Shown: positions 10,756-20,582 of the stretch, piece by piece
Position numbering within the stretch: position 1 is the first letter of the stretch
Layout of the letters: every line of letters starts with the position of its first letter
Assembly (NCBI RefSeq): GCF_040869035.1
Contig: NZ_CP162100.1
Coordinates: 2,294,001-2,358,000 of the forward strand
Source: Vibrio sp. NTOU-M3
GTDB lineage: Bacteria > Pseudomonadota > Gammaproteobacteria > Enterobacterales > Vibrionaceae
DNA: 64,000 nucleotides
Direction of reading: 5' to 3'
Position numbers and translations under genes: made by a program
Notes under the pieces: model-generated
Databases searched by the model: none
What the model saw: only the letters and a program-made list of their open reading frames with translations
What the model was told of the DNA's origin: nothing

Positions 10756-12321
10756 ATGGGCGTTCTCGAAACAGATATCCAGTCTCAACTACACAACCTT
10801 AAGTCTCAGTTAGAGCAGGTTCGTTTGACACAAAGAGACACCTCGCTCAAGTTTAAGCGAGAGCAAGAAGTATTGAGGCGTATTGTCGCTTCTCTGAGCA
10901 CGGCATGTTCCAGTGACAACCCAAAGCTGACACAAGGCTTGGTGGATCTACGTCAATCAATAGAACAACAAACTGATGTCAGTTCACTGGTACCCAAACT
11001 TGCGGTGCTCGAACGTCTCTTAAAACAACAGACTTTGGCCATGGAAAAACAGACGCTCCACCTTGATTCCCAAATCAAGCACAGCGGAGAGACCTTACTT
11101 CGTGTAACGGGCCTACCCGCCAAGATCAAACGTGATCTTAGAGATTTACTCAGCTATTCCGGCGGTATTGAGCAGCCGAAGACAGAACAAGCCTTAAAAC
11201 TGCTGGCCATTTATGAGCGTGCCATCAAAATTATCACGGCAAATCCAGATACCTCATTAAGCGAAATCAGCGACAACGCTGATCGGGAATTGATGCTCCG
11301 CCTTTCAGAAGAGCTACAGCATTTGATCACTGAACTGGATTTTGAAGGAGAGTCTGGTGATTTATTAATTGATATACGCGCGAAGCTTTTGCTTGGTGTC
11401 AGTACTAAAATGCTACTAGAGCTGACTCTGCAAACCCTGAAGCTGGTGATTGATGGCACAAACTACGAACGTAAAGCTTCAGAACAGTTTCTAGAGCAGA
11501 TTAATACTTCCTTATGCTCTAACCTCAAAGCCTCAGAACAAACCGTTGATCAAAGCCAAAGCTATTTCTCTCATCGTCAGGAAATGAATCAGGAGCTACA
11601 AGCACTGATTGGCGATACACAACACACCGTTAAACAATCGGAAACACTCAACACTCTGCAACACAATCTTCATCCTATATTGGAACAGCTTTCTTCTTTA
11701 GCAGAGCGCCTTCATCATGCTGAGCAACGCGAGCATGCACTGATTGAAAGAATGGCGTACAGCAAAAATCAGCTGGAAGCGTTATATGAAGTGACCCAGG
11801 ATTATCGCCGTCGGCTTGAAGATCAGGCACAAAGAATGTTGCTTGACCCACTAACCAAAGTCTATAACCGCAGTGCCTTTGGTGATCGTCTAGAACTGGA
11901 ATACCGTCGATGGATACGCTCTCAACACAACCTTCGTGTTGTCTTACTCGATATCGATGGGTTTAAAAAGATCAACAACAGCTTTGGTTATACTGCCGGT
12001 GATAAAGCCCTAAAAATCATTGCTCGAACTATTCATAAAGAGCTGCGCGACAGCGATACATTGGCAAGATTCTCAGGTGAAGAGTTTATTATTCTGCTGC
12101 CAGAACAAGCTGATAAAGAAAGCTTCAATGCTATACAACGCATTCAACGCCAAGTCTCAAAGTTACCGTTTAAATTCCGTGATCAGCATCTGACGATCAC
12201 TCTATCAGCCGCAAGCACTGCCTTTAAGGAGTCAGACACGCCTGAAGAAATTCTTGAGCGGCTTAACCTCGGCCTCTGTGAAGCCAAACGGATTGGCCCA
12301 AACCAACTCATCTGGAAATAG
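10756..12321 (+). CDS. Diguanylate cyclase (GGDEF domain)
   Basis: The 521-residue cytoplasmic protein has a long coiled-coil-rich N-terminal region (about 1-355) and a C-terminal GGDEF domain. The domain shows DPLTKVYNRSAF, VVLLDIDGFKKINNSFGY, and the signature in the form SGEEF. RDSD lies five residues before the signature, as expected for the RxxD inhibitory c-di-GMP site. It should make c-di-GMP from two GTP; the first Gly of the signature is Ser, a tolerated but less common variant. No membrane segment is seen. It follows the degenerate-GGDEF gene by 111 bases. Confidence 0.88.
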   Translation: MGVLETDIQSQLHNLKSQLEQVRLTQRDTSLKFKREQEVLRRIVASLSTACSSDNPKLTQGLVDLRQSIEQQTDVSSLVPKLAVLERLLKQQTLAMEKQTLHLDSQIKHSGETLLRVTGLPAKIKRDLRDLLSYSGGIEQPKTEQALKLLAIYERAIKIITANPDTSLSEISDNADRELMLRLSEELQHLITELDFEGESGDLLIDIRAKLLLGVSTKMLLELTLQTLKLVIDGTNYERKASEQFLEQINTSLCSNLKASEQTVDQSQSYFSHRQEMNQELQALIGDTQHTVKQSETLNTLQHNLHPILEQLSSLAERLHHAEQREHALIERMAYSKNQLEALYEVTQDYRRRLEDQAQRMLLDPLTKVYNRSAFGDRLELEYRRWIRSQHNLRVVLLDIDGFKKINNSFGYTAGDKALKIIARTIHKELRDSDTLARFSGEEFIILLPEQADKESFNAIQRIQRQVSKLPFKFRDQHLTITLSAASTAFKESDTPEEILERLNLGLCEAKRIGPNQLIWK

Positions 12322-12481
12322 TGACTTTTCTTATTGCATCAATCGCCCCCACAATATGATTGGTGCAATAAATTCAAACAGTTAAGTTTTCTAACCACGT
12401 TATCTCTGCTAATCTTAATTTTACCGAAACCAATTTATTCGGTTTCTAATTCGTTTGTTTCCTCTCGATAAGGAGGTCTTT

Positions 12482-13846
12482 ATGATCACTCATATCAGTC
12501 CTGCCGGTAGCATGGATTTGCTTTCTCAACTTGAAGTTGAGCGCCTTAAAAAAACGGCTTCCAGTGATCTGTACCAACTGTACCGAAACTGTACATTAGC
12601 TGTCTTGAATTCCGGTAGCCATACCGACAACTCGAAAGAACTTCTTGATAAACATAAATCTTTTGACGTTAACGTGGTACGCCGTGAACGCGGGATCAAG
12701 CTTGAATTAAGCAACCCTCCAGAACATGCGTTTGTCGATGGTCAAATCATTAAAGGCATTCAGGAACACTTATTTTCTGTGTTACGTGACATTGTTTATG
12801 TCAACATGCATTTAGCTGACAACCAGCGTCTAAACCTCACCAATGCTATCCATATCACCAACCTTGTCTTTGGTATTTTACGTAATGCTGGCGCGCTTAC
12901 TCCCGGTATCGAGCCAAATTTAGTGGTTTGCTGGGGAGGACACTCAATCAACCCCGTTGAATATCAATACACACGCGAAGTCGGCCACGAACTTGGCTTA
13001 CGTGAACTCAATATCTGTACGGGATGTGGCCCTGGCGCGATGGAAGGCCCGATGAAAGGGGCTGCAATTGGCCATGCGAAGCAACGCTATGACGAGCAAC
13101 GTTATTTAGGTTTAACCGAACCATCAATTATCGCCGCTGAGCCACCAAACCCAATTGTCAACGAACTGGTGATCATGCCTGATATTGAGAAGCGCCTTGA
13201 GGCCTTTGTGCGCATGGCTCACGGTATTGTGATTTTCCCGGGGGGCCCAGGGACAGCGGAAGAACTGTTGTACATTCTTGGCATCATGATGCATCCAGAC
13301 AACGCAGAGCAGCCCCTGCCTATCGTCTTAACAGGGCCAAAAGAAAGTGAAGAGTATTTCCGTTCAATCGATCGTTTTATTGGCGATACATTAGGGGAAG
13401 ATGCTCAAAAACATTATGAAATTGTGGTCGATGACCCCGCCCGAGTCGCTCAAATAATGAAGCAGGGCATGAGTGAAGTTCGCCAACACCGTAAAGACAG
13501 TGGTGATGCCTACAGCTTCAACTGGTCACTCAAAATTGAACCAGAATTCCAGTTGCCATTTGACCCAACCCACGACAACATGGCGAGCCTCGATTTACAT
13601 ATGAATCAACGCCCAGAAAATCTTGCCGCTGCATTGCGTCAAGCCTTCTCGGGCATTGTTGCTGGTAATGTTAAAGCCGAAGGTATTCGAGAAATTGAGC
13701 GTAAAGGGCCTTTCATTTTAGATGGCGACGCTACCTTAATGAAGAAAATGGATAAGCTATTAAAAGACTTTGTTGAACAGCATCGTATGAAGCTTCCAGG
13801 TGGCAGTGAATACGAGCCGTGCTATAAAATCGCCAACACCGATTAG
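12482..13846 (+). CDS. ppnN: Nucleotide 5'-monophosphate nucleosidase PpnN (YgdH)
   Basis: The 454-residue LOG-family enzyme hydrolyses purine and pyrimidine 5'-monophosphates to the base and ribose 5-phosphate. In E. coli it is activated by (p)ppGpp. The central Rossmann domain shows the LOG motif [16 protein letters not shown], preceded by [17 protein letters not shown] chose the ATG at 12482 because a perfect AAGGAGG lies just before it and it gives the E. coli length of 454; the upstream extension to 12455 is spurious. A terminator follows the stop. Confidence 0.95.
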   Translation: MITHISPAGSMDLLSQLEVERLKKTASSDLYQLYRNCTLAVLNSGSHTDNSKELLDKHKSFDVNVVRRERGIKLELSNPPEHAFVDGQIIKGIQEHLFSVLRDIVYVNMHLADNQRLNLTNAIHITNLVFGILRNAGALTPGIEPNLVVCWGGHSINPVEYQYTREVGHELGLRELNICTGCGPGAMEGPMKGAAIGHAKQRYDEQRYLGLTEPSIIAAEPPNPIVNELVIMPDIEKRLEAFVRMAHGIVIFPGGPGTAEELLYILGIMMHPDNAEQPLPIVLTGPKESEEYFRSIDRFIGDTLGEDAQKHYEIVVDDPARVAQIMKQGMSEVRQHRKDSGDAYSFNWSLKIEPEFQLPFDPTHDNMASLDLHMNQRPENLAAALRQAFSGIVAGNVKAEGIREIERKGPFILDGDATLMKKMDKLLKDFVEQHRMKLPGGSEYEPCYKIANTD

Positions 13847-13874
13847 CAGTAGCAATCTACTACTGATTCATTAC

Positions 13875-13902
13875 AATAAGGGCTATTCAGCCCTTATTTT
13901 TT
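13875..13902 (+). terminator. Terminator after ppnN
   Basis: AATAAGGGCT and AGCCCTTATT pair around ATTC and run into T residues. The T-run ends only six bases before the ATG of xni. Confidence 0.85.
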
Positions 13903-13908
13903 ATCACT

Positions 13909-14691
13909 ATGTCTTTACATCTGGTCATTATTGATGCCCTCAACCTCATTCGTCGAGTTCACGCTGTTCAACCAGATCCAAACGACATAGCCCGTACGAT
14001 TGAAACCACCTCTCGCACACTGAAAAAAATCATTAAAGAAGCAAAGCCGACCCATATCGTCGCTGTCTTTGATCACCACCTTCAAGATCGAGGTTGGCGA
14101 GTTGAAATCCTACCTGAGTACAAACAAAACCGAAAACCAATGCCACAGCCGTTGCTTAACGGTTTAGAATCAATTCAAGATGCGTGGTGGGCATTGGGGA
14201 TCGACTCTCTACTTTCTGATGGGGATGAAGCCGATGACTTGGTTGCAACATTAGCCGCTAAGGTCGCCAGTCATAATGAGAAGGTAACCATCATTTCAAC
14301 TGATAAAGGGTATTGTCAGCTTCTTTCTCCCACACTACAAATTCGCGATTACTTTCAGCATCGTTGGCTTGATAAACCATTTATCGAAAAAGAATTTGGT
14401 GTTAAGCCAGAACAACTCGCTGATTTCTGGGGCTTAACGGGAGTAAGCTCAAGCCAAGTACCTGGCATACCCGGAGTCGGGCCAAAAGCGGCTAAAGAAA
14501 TACTGAATCAATTCGATACCATTGAACAAGCGAACGAATCAACATCACTTGCGGCTAAGTATCGTAAGAAATTTGATGAGCATTTTGCATTAGCGCAAAA
14601 ATGTAAGCAGGTGTCCGCATTAAAAACGGATATTGAACTGGGTTTCAACTTACAAGATTTACGTTATACCGGTGCAAATATTCAAGATTAA
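13909..14691 (+). CDS. xni: Flap endonuclease Xni (ExoIX)
   Basis: The 260-residue protein belongs to the 5'-3' exonuclease family related to the N-terminal domain of DNA polymerase I. Visible signatures are the N-terminal VIIDALNLIRR, DGDEADDLVATL (metal site), ISTDKGYCQLL and the helix-hairpin-helix PGIPGVGPKAAKEIL. E. coli Xni lacks part of the metal site of larger FENs and has flap endonuclease activity. The start is conserved in the family, yet there is no Shine-Dalgarno and the ppnN terminator abuts it. It pairs with ppnN as in E. coli. Confidence 0.93.
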   Translation: MSLHLVIIDALNLIRRVHAVQPDPNDIARTIETTSRTLKKIIKEAKPTHIVAVFDHHLQDRGWRVEILPEYKQNRKPMPQPLLNGLESIQDAWWALGIDSLLSDGDEADDLVATLAAKVASHNEKVTIISTDKGYCQLLSPTLQIRDYFQHRWLDKPFIEKEFGVKPEQLADFWGLTGVSSSQVPGIPGVGPKAAKEILNQFDTIEQANESTSLAAKYRKKFDEHFALAQKCKQVSALKTDIELGFNLQDLRYTGANIQD

Positions 14692-14709
14692 AGCACTATA
14701 TGAGTATTG

Positions 14710-14731
14710 AGGCTCTGTATGAATAGAGCCT
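14710..14731. terminator. Weak hairpin between convergent xni and lipoprotein gene
   Basis: AGGCTCT and AGAGCCT pair around an eight-base loop and are followed by only TTT on the + strand. It may be a weak terminator for xni. Confidence 0.4.
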
Positions 14732-14752
14732 TTGGTCGAGTCGACAATCTCT

Positions 14753-15907
14753 CTATGAACTTTTTCTAACGGCAGCTCGTTTACCGAGTAAATACCCGAA
14801 TCCCAGTGGAGCAAAAAAGATCGCAACAACAAACAGCACGAAATACAGAATAGTACTTTTAATCAAGCTAACTAATTTATCCATTGCGAGCGTTACAACA
14901 TCTTGAGATAGTTTATCTAAATCTTCCGCAAACTTAGCCCGCTCATTGGAAAGAACCACTGCAATTTCTTGACGTTCGCGCGCAACCATCACTTCTAATG
15001 CCTGACGCTCTTCGCTAAGTTGCGCTAATCGAGCTTGAGTTTTTATATCAATTTCAGCAACTAAAGGCTGTAACTGAATCGCCATTTGCTCAGCCAAATT
15101 ACGCATATATTCCGGATTATTTTCGACAAAATCTTGAAATGATTGTGACGTTTTTTGCAAGCTGGCAAGTGTTTGTGTCAACTGCTCCCCACTGATACTT
15201 GAGTTCATTGCAATCAGTTGTGCCTTCCAAGTCATTAACTTTGGTGCTTGCTCTGAAACCAAACTTAATCGATCAGAAACGTCGCCGATGGCTTCTGGCA
15301 TTGTGCCCAACGTCGTTACACTTTCATCTTCGCTGATATTCTGATGCTTGAGCCAAGCTCGGTAGGCTGGTGTGCGAATAAACGAAAGATCGTCAAACGG
15401 GTTTGTATTCGCAAAGTCAGCAACAAATACCTGAGTTGAATGATAAGTATCCTGTTTTAATACTGAGCTGGCTAACGCCTCTATCTCCATTAGTAACTGC
15501 TGGGATACCTTCTGAGCATCCTGAGATTCAAATAATTGCTGCCCTCCCCCCTTAACAAAAAACTGGTTCATTTGATAAGTAAAGACCCAGCTGTCTATAA
15601 GTGCAGCCATTGGAGATACTTGATAGGCTGAACGCTGGATCCCTTCTTCAGCATTAATTTTCCACAAAAGAAGATAGGATTGATGTAGCTTATCTTTGGC
15701 ATCGTATTGAAGTTTAAGTGCATCAGCTGTTTGCTCAACCTGAGAGAAGAACTGATGCGTGTATTCCCGAGTTAATATCCGCATGTTCAATTCTTGCTTA
15801 GTTAATGGCGTGGTTTGACTATCTAGCTTGACCTCTAGAAGTGAGCAACCACTCACTAAAAACACACTGAGTAAAGAAAAAGTCGTAAATAAGCAGCGTA
15901 TAAACAT
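14753..15907 (-). CDS. Lipoprotein with coiled coil and C-terminal membrane segment
   Basis: I do not recognise this 384-residue protein. It has a lipoprotein signal with lipobox VSGC (Cys 21, then Ser), a mainly helical body, and a strongly charged heptad-like region near 285-340 (RLAQLSEERQALEVMVARER). One membrane segment is near 352-375 (STILYFVLFVVAIFFAPLGF), with a basic tail after it. A lipid anchor at one end and a membrane helix at the other is unusual. It lies downstream of, and in the same direction as, the membrane HPt gene, but a hairpin separates them. Confidence 0.6.
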   Translation of the reverse strand: MFIRCLFTTFSLLSVFLVSGCSLLEVKLDSQTTPLTKQELNMRILTREYTHQFFSQVEQTADALKLQYDAKDKLHQSYLLLWKINAEEGIQRSAYQVSPMAALIDSWVFTYQMNQFFVKGGGQQLFESQDAQKVSQQLLMEIEALASSVLKQDTYHSTQVFVADFANTNPFDDLSFIRTPAYRAWLKHQNISEDESVTTLGTMPEAIGDVSDRLSLVSEQAPKLMTWKAQLIAMNSSISGEQLTQTLASLQKTSQSFQDFVENNPEYMRNLAEQMAIQLQPLVAEIDIKTQARLAQLSEERQALEVMVARERQEIAVVLSNERAKFAEDLDKLSQDVVTLAMDKLVSLIKSTILYFVLFVVAIFFAPLGFGYLLGKRAAVRKSS

Positions 15908-15930
15908 AACAGCCCTCAGGGAAACAAACA

Positions 15931-15959
15931 GCGCCTAACATCCCAACGATGTTAGGCAC
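15931..15959 (-). terminator. Terminator after the HPt gene
   Basis: On the minus strand a 12-bp stem (GTGCCTAACATC with GATGTTAGGCGC, one wobble pair) and a five-base loop are followed by TGTTTGTTT. It lies between the HPt gene and the lipoprotein gene and probably ends the HPt transcript. Confidence 0.65.
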
Positions 15960-16026
15960 TTATAATGCTTTTCCTGAAGATTATAAACTCGTTGTCTCAA
16001 TAAAAGTTACTAATACATCAAAGCAA

Positions 16027-17265
16027 TTAAACTTTTTCTTTTTCCGAGTTCAAAAAGTGTTCGGCTTCTTCAATCGCTTTATTTAAATAGCCTTCAAGTT
16101 CAGCGATTAATAAAGAAACACCCTCAGACTCATCTTCGATTGCTTTTTCAAGTCGACAAGCAACATCACGTAACTGATGGGCACCTAAACTGCCACCCAC
16201 GCCTTTTAAACTATGCGCTTTGCGTACCGCTGAACCTCGATCTTTCTCCAATAGGATCTCAATATCACTGACATCAGACTTGTGGTCTTGCACAAACACA
16301 TCTAACAACATGCGAACTGAATCGGTGTCACCATTGAGTGACTCCAACATCTTGCTAAAATCGATTTGTCTTCCAACAACAAGCTTAGGTTCTAAAGCGG
16401 TAATAATTGCTGGTTCCTGTTTGTTCACATCCTTGTGTTCATCAACCTTAACTTCTACTTCCGACGGTTCATTCAATGTCGCTCTTGTATGCAGTTGAGC
16501 GAACACATTGGGGCGGTAATTAATAATGAGTTGTAAGAGTAGGCAAAATAGACTCACGGCTAATGATGCAAGTAGGAAACGCGCTAGAATCGCGTGATAT
16601 TTTTCTTCGAGCTGCGCCATCTCTTTATGGATAGAGTGTGTCACCAGCTTCTCTGTCAAATATTTCCCTTGTGCAAAACCACCTAAAACAGATGACGTTT
16701 TCGCAAGTAATTGTTGTAAATCTTTTCTCTCTAACTCTGGTAATGTCTGTGAAAGATTAAACAAACTATCCAAAGCTCGATAGACTTCCGGGCTAGATTT
16801 CACAGAGCTAAACATGGCTTCAAAAACAGAGGCACTTAATTGTAAATACACGCGCTGCAGTTGTGGATCATCGCGGTACTTTTTCCTGACAAATTTCACC
16901 TCGTCCGTCAGCTCTACGAGAGCAAGATCATTAGCAACAAAGGCACGTGCCTGCTCAAGAAAACGATCTGTGGTGTAGATTAGCTGATTAACATCAGGGG
17001 CTAGGAACTTAGTTTCGTATTCACTTTCGATTTGAAGGCGCAGCGCATAAATTAACTGAAGCTGTAATTCATGATCATCTGCGGAACTTGATCGATAAGG
17101 GGTATCAAATGCCATGGATGAACGAAAGTCAGCAATACTATTGCCCAACTCTTCGACTGAACGCATCGCTGACGCATTAGAGTAATACAATGCACCCAGA
17201 ATGCTCATACTGGTAACCCAGATAAGCAAGACAAACCAACTGAGCTTTAGATATTTTGATTCCAT
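16027..17265 (-). CDS. Membrane-anchored HPt phosphotransfer protein
   Basis: The 412-residue protein has two membrane segments (about 9-28 and 228-249) enclosing a helical periplasmic region of about 200 residues, then a cytoplasmic linker and a C-terminal HPt domain (about 305-405). The phosphoacceptor is His 351 in KAHSLKGVGGSLGA. There is no histidine kinase, HAMP or receiver domain, so it cannot phosphorylate itself by the usual route. It is probably a shuttle or sink in a phosphorelay, with its periplasmic part sensing or bound to a partner. The partner kinase is not in the window. Confidence 0.75.
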   Translation of the reverse strand: MESKYLKLSWFVLLIWVTSMSILGALYYSNASAMRSVEELGNSIADFRSSMAFDTPYRSSSADDHELQLQLIYALRLQIESEYETKFLAPDVNQLIYTTDRFLEQARAFVANDLALVELTDEVKFVRKKYRDDPQLQRVYLQLSASVFEAMFSSVKSSPEVYRALDSLFNLSQTLPELERKDLQQLLAKTSSVLGGFAQGKYLTEKLVTHSIHKEMAQLEEKYHAILARFLLASLAVSLFCLLLQLIINYRPNVFAQLHTRATLNEPSEVEVKVDEHKDVNKQEPAIITALEPKLVVGRQIDFSKMLESLNGDTDSVRMLLDVFVQDHKSDVSDIEILLEKDRGSAVRKAHSLKGVGGSLGAHQLRDVACRLEKAIEDESEGVSLLIAELEGYLNKAIEEAEHFLNSEKEKV

Positions 17266-17383
17266 TATGTACCTGCGATAAATCCATCTGATACAAGCAT
17301 ATAATGAAAATTGAGGATATGCAGGGTCGAAACGTTAAAACTGCCGTTGCACTTCAAACCCTGCAAAGATAATGCGGATAAAA

Positions 17384-18385
17384 TTAGCGATTTCGCGTTA
17401 GCTGATCACGAAGGTTTGGTGGCGTTCCTTTAATGGTTAGTGTATCGGTTTCAGGGTCGTAAAACACTCGCTCCCCCAAAAGGAGGCTATCGAAATTAAT
17501 GGTTAGTCCACCACCAGCACCAACGAACTTAGTCAGTTTTCTCACGGTAGAGCGGTCTCCCGGGAAACTCTCTTCTAACTCGTACCCTTGCTCTTGTGTG
17601 TAGTCTAAAAAGCTCGTGCCATCTTGTGATGGAGGTAGCTCTCCAGACAACTCTCTCACCTGAACTTCTTCTCCAGATTTGATCTGTTCGTTACAGTAGT
17701 CAAACACTTGCTTCTTATACTCATTGACTTCTGATTTTTCTAATTTCGCATCAGAGCAAAAATCTTCAACCGCTTGCATCAATACTTGGTTTTGCTGTTT
17801 GGTATCCAAACCAACTTCTGCTTGAAGAAAATCGAGGAAAAAGTCTGCAACTTTACGGCCAACTCTCCCTTTAATGTAGGTGAGATAACGGTTTGACTCT
17901 TTATCATTCTCGTAACTGGACAGGTCAATACGAGCGGCAATATCCATCTTGCTCAAATCCAAGTAATCAGTCGCACTAATTTCAAGCCCTTCAGTGACTT
18001 TAAGGCTTTGGTTTGAAGGGATAATTCCCACAAACAAGTAATCAGTGGCTAATGCCTGATATTCAGCAAAAACCAAAATACCTTCGTCTGCAAAAGGATA
18101 TTTAGATAACTCATCTTTCAAGCGATTAGCGCTCATTTGTGAGAAACCATAAAAATCTTGATTGCCTTGGCGAAGTTCTTGCAACCAGTTTTGAAAATCG
18201 CTGTCAGACTGGAAAGAACCAAAGCCTTTACCGGCCTTTGAGTTGAAAACGCGATGCAGCTCAGCAACTAGATTTTCAGTTGACGTATCATTGCTTAAAG
18301 ATTCCGCACGGAAGTTAACCATCAACTCGTCTGAATCATTTTTACGAAGCTGATGAAGAATAACGTTTGATAAGTGAAGGCTCAT
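17384..18385 (-). CDS. yejK: Nucleoid-associated protein YejK
   Basis: The 333-residue protein matches the NdpA/YejK family over its whole length, with the opening SLHLSNVILHQLRK and the family-length C terminus. In E. coli it is found with the nucleoid and in spermidine nucleoids; its biochemical role is unclear. It is divergent from yejL-yejM across about 85 bases, the same arrangement as in enterics. Confidence 0.93.
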   Translation of the reverse strand: MSLHLSNVILHQLRKNDSDELMVNFRAESLSNDTSTENLVAELHRVFNSKAGKGFGSFQSDSDFQNWLQELRQGNQDFYGFSQMSANRLKDELSKYPFADEGILVFAEYQALATDYLFVGIIPSNQSLKVTEGLEISATDYLDLSKMDIAARIDLSSYENDKESNRYLTYIKGRVGRKVADFFLDFLQAEVGLDTKQQNQVLMQAVEDFCSDAKLEKSEVNEYKKQVFDYCNEQIKSGEEVQVRELSGELPPSQDGTSFLDYTQEQGYELEESFPGDRSTVRKLTKFVGAGGGLTINFDSLLLGERVFYDPETDTLTIKGTPPNLRDQLTRNR

Positions 18386-18470
18386 GATGAAAATTATCGT
18401 CGTTCTAGGTTTCAGTTGTCAGGCATTGTAGGTTATCATAGGCCGCTTTACTATCATCATTAGAGTCTTT

Positions 18471-18695
18471 ATGCCGATTACATCTAAATACAGCGACGAA
18501 AAAGTTGAGTCGATCCTGACTGAAATTGCAGCCGTTCTTGAAAAGCATGGCGCAGGTCCAGATCTTTCGCTGATGATCGCAGGTAATATCGCTACCAACG
18601 TTTTAAACCAAAACGTAGCGGCCTCTCAACGCAAGGCGATTGCTGAAAAATTTGCACAGGCTTTGATTTCTTCTATCGAAGAAAACATCCACTAA
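18471..18695 (+). CDS. yejL: YejL family protein (DUF1414)
   Basis: The 74-residue cytoplasmic protein matches YejL ([15 protein letters not shown] start, then [13 protein letters not shown]). Function unknown. It is always found just before yejM; here the gap is 27 bases. Confidence 0.92.
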   Translation: MPITSKYSDEKVESILTEIAAVLEKHGAGPDLSLMIAGNIATNVLNQNVAASQRKAIAEKFAQALISSIEENIH

Positions 18696-18722
18696 ATTTA
18701 AAACCGGATAACAGAACAATAC

Positions 18723-20519
18723 ATGGTAGATAACGGAAACACATACGGAGAACGCGTATCCCGTTTAGTTGGTTGGGGGCACTGGTTTGCCTTCTTTAAT
18801 ATTATCGCAGCGATGCTGATCGGTACCCGTTATATCACGCAATCACCTTGGCCTGAAACGCTGCTTGGACAGTTTTATCTCGCGCTATCTTGGGTCGGGC
18901 ATTTTGGGTTTCTGGTTTTCGCACTTTACCTGTTAGTTCTGTTCCCGCTTACCTTCTTAATACCGTCACGCAAGCTCTTTCGCTTGGTGGCGGTATGTTT
19001 TGCCACCGTTGGTTTAACCCTATTACTCATTGACACTCAAGCTTATCAAACCATAAATCTGCACTTAACACCTGTGGTATGGGAAGTATTATTCAATGAT
19101 GAAACCAGCACGGTAAGTGCCGATCTTCAGCACCTATTTGTCGTACTTCCGCTGATCTTCTTATTGCAGCTCGCGCTATCCGAATGGGTGTGGCGCAAAC
19201 AACGCAAACTTTCACACAAGCACGTTGGCCGTCCTATCGCTGCTATTTTCTTTGTTAGCTTTATTACCAGCCATCTGATTTACGTTTGGGCCGATGCGTA
19301 CTTTTACAATCCAATTACGGCGCAAAAAGCTAACTTCCCACTTTCTTATCCGATGACTGCCAAATCGTTTATGGAGCGTCATGGTTTACTTGATCGCGAT
19401 GAATATCTCAAGCGCCTACAAGAAAGTGAAAGTAACGTTGATTTAGTCAGCTACCCTCTCGAAAAGATTGAGTTTGACCGTCGTGCAAACCCACTCAATG
19501 TTTTAGTGGTCAGTGTGAATAACCTACGTGCGGATTCTCTAACTGAAGAAACAATGCCAAACACTTTTGGCTTCGCTAACAATAATCAAAACTTCGTTAA
19601 CCATTACAGCTCAAGTAACGACAGTTTTGGCGCGTTTGGACTCTTCTACGGCCTGCCAAGCAGCTACGCGAGTAGCATCAAAGCACAAGCATCTAAGCCG
19701 GTGTTAATTGATACCTTAGAAAAGCAAGACTATCAGTTCGGTTTGTTTAGTGGCGACAACTTTGAAGAAAGTCTCTATGCAGAAACTGTGTTCCGCGGTA
19801 TGAAGTTTACTGGTATCGCATTCACTGATGTACAAACACCAGACGAGCAAGCGATTGAAGCATGGGCGGAATGGGCTCAAGACGCCAACAAACCGTGGTT
19901 TGGTTTTATTGAGCTAACAACGCTTGATAACTTTAGCCAGTATGCCAAAGGAACAGGGTCTACTACCGATAAGCTTATCGCTGGTTATCAAGCCTCTGCA
20001 CAAAGTGCAGATAAAGAGCTCGAAGTCTTATTCGATAAAATCGCTCAGCTTGAATTAAGCGAAAACACCGTGATCATCATTACCTCTAATCACGGTACTG
20101 AATTCAATGAAACGAAGACAAACAGCTGGGGCTCAAATACCAACTACAGTCGCTATCAACTACAAGTACCGATGATTATCCATTGGCCAGGAAAAGTTGC
20201 CGCGACTTACAGCCACCGTACAAGTCACTTAGATTTTTCTGTCACCTTGTTGCAAGATTTGTTGGGCGTCTCTTCAAACCCAAATGACTTTAGTAGCGGA
20301 CGCAACCTATTTGATGAACGCAGCCGCAAATGGATCTTGGCAGGTGATTCTCGTGAACTGGCTCTGATCACCAACAAAGACACGACAGTGATTGATAAGT
20401 TTGGTAACTACAAACTGTACGACAGCCAATACAAACGCTTAAAAGATGAAAACCCGACGCTACCAGTATTAATGCAAGGCTTGACTGAGCTGCAGAGATT
20501 TTATGCGAAAAGCAATTAA
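18723..20519 (+). CDS. yejM: Inner-membrane sulfatase-like protein YejM (PbgA/LapC)
   Basis: The 598-residue protein has five N-terminal membrane segments (first about 200 residues) and a periplasmic sulfatase/phosphatase-fold domain (about 240-590, with HYSSSNDSFGAFGLFYGLP and ITSNHGTEF). In E. coli YejM senses lipopolysaccharide at the outer face of the inner membrane and protects LpxC from degradation through LapB. The domain is thought not to act as a sulfatase. It forms an operon with yejL. Confidence 0.94.
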   Translation: MVDNGNTYGERVSRLVGWGHWFAFFNIIAAMLIGTRYITQSPWPETLLGQFYLALSWVGHFGFLVFALYLLVLFPLTFLIPSRKLFRLVAVCFATVGLTLLLIDTQAYQTINLHLTPVVWEVLFNDETSTVSADLQHLFVVLPLIFLLQLALSEWVWRKQRKLSHKHVGRPIAAIFFVSFITSHLIYVWADAYFYNPITAQKANFPLSYPMTAKSFMERHGLLDRDEYLKRLQESESNVDLVSYPLEKIEFDRRANPLNVLVVSVNNLRADSLTEETMPNTFGFANNNQNFVNHYSSSNDSFGAFGLFYGLPSSYASSIKAQASKPVLIDTLEKQDYQFGLFSGDNFEESLYAETVFRGMKFTGIAFTDVQTPDEQAIEAWAEWAQDANKPWFGFIELTTLDNFSQYAKGTGSTTDKLIAGYQASAQSADKELEVLFDKIAQLELSENTVIIITSNHGTEFNETKTNSWGSNTNYSRYQLQVPMIIHWPGKVAATYSHRTSHLDFSVTLLQDLLGVSSNPNDFSSGRNLFDERSRKWILAGDSRELALITNKDTTVIDKFGNYKLYDSQYKRLKDENPTLPVLMQGLTELQRFYAKSN

Positions 20520-20582
20520 ATCAGTGCATTAGGTCAATTCAATATTGACCATTACGGGTTTGTTGTTTAGATTAGTCTTCAT

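Noticed and set aside
12455..12481. Upstream extension of ppnN
   Set aside because: It would put the perfect AAGGAGG inside the coding region; the ATG at 12482 is clearly used.
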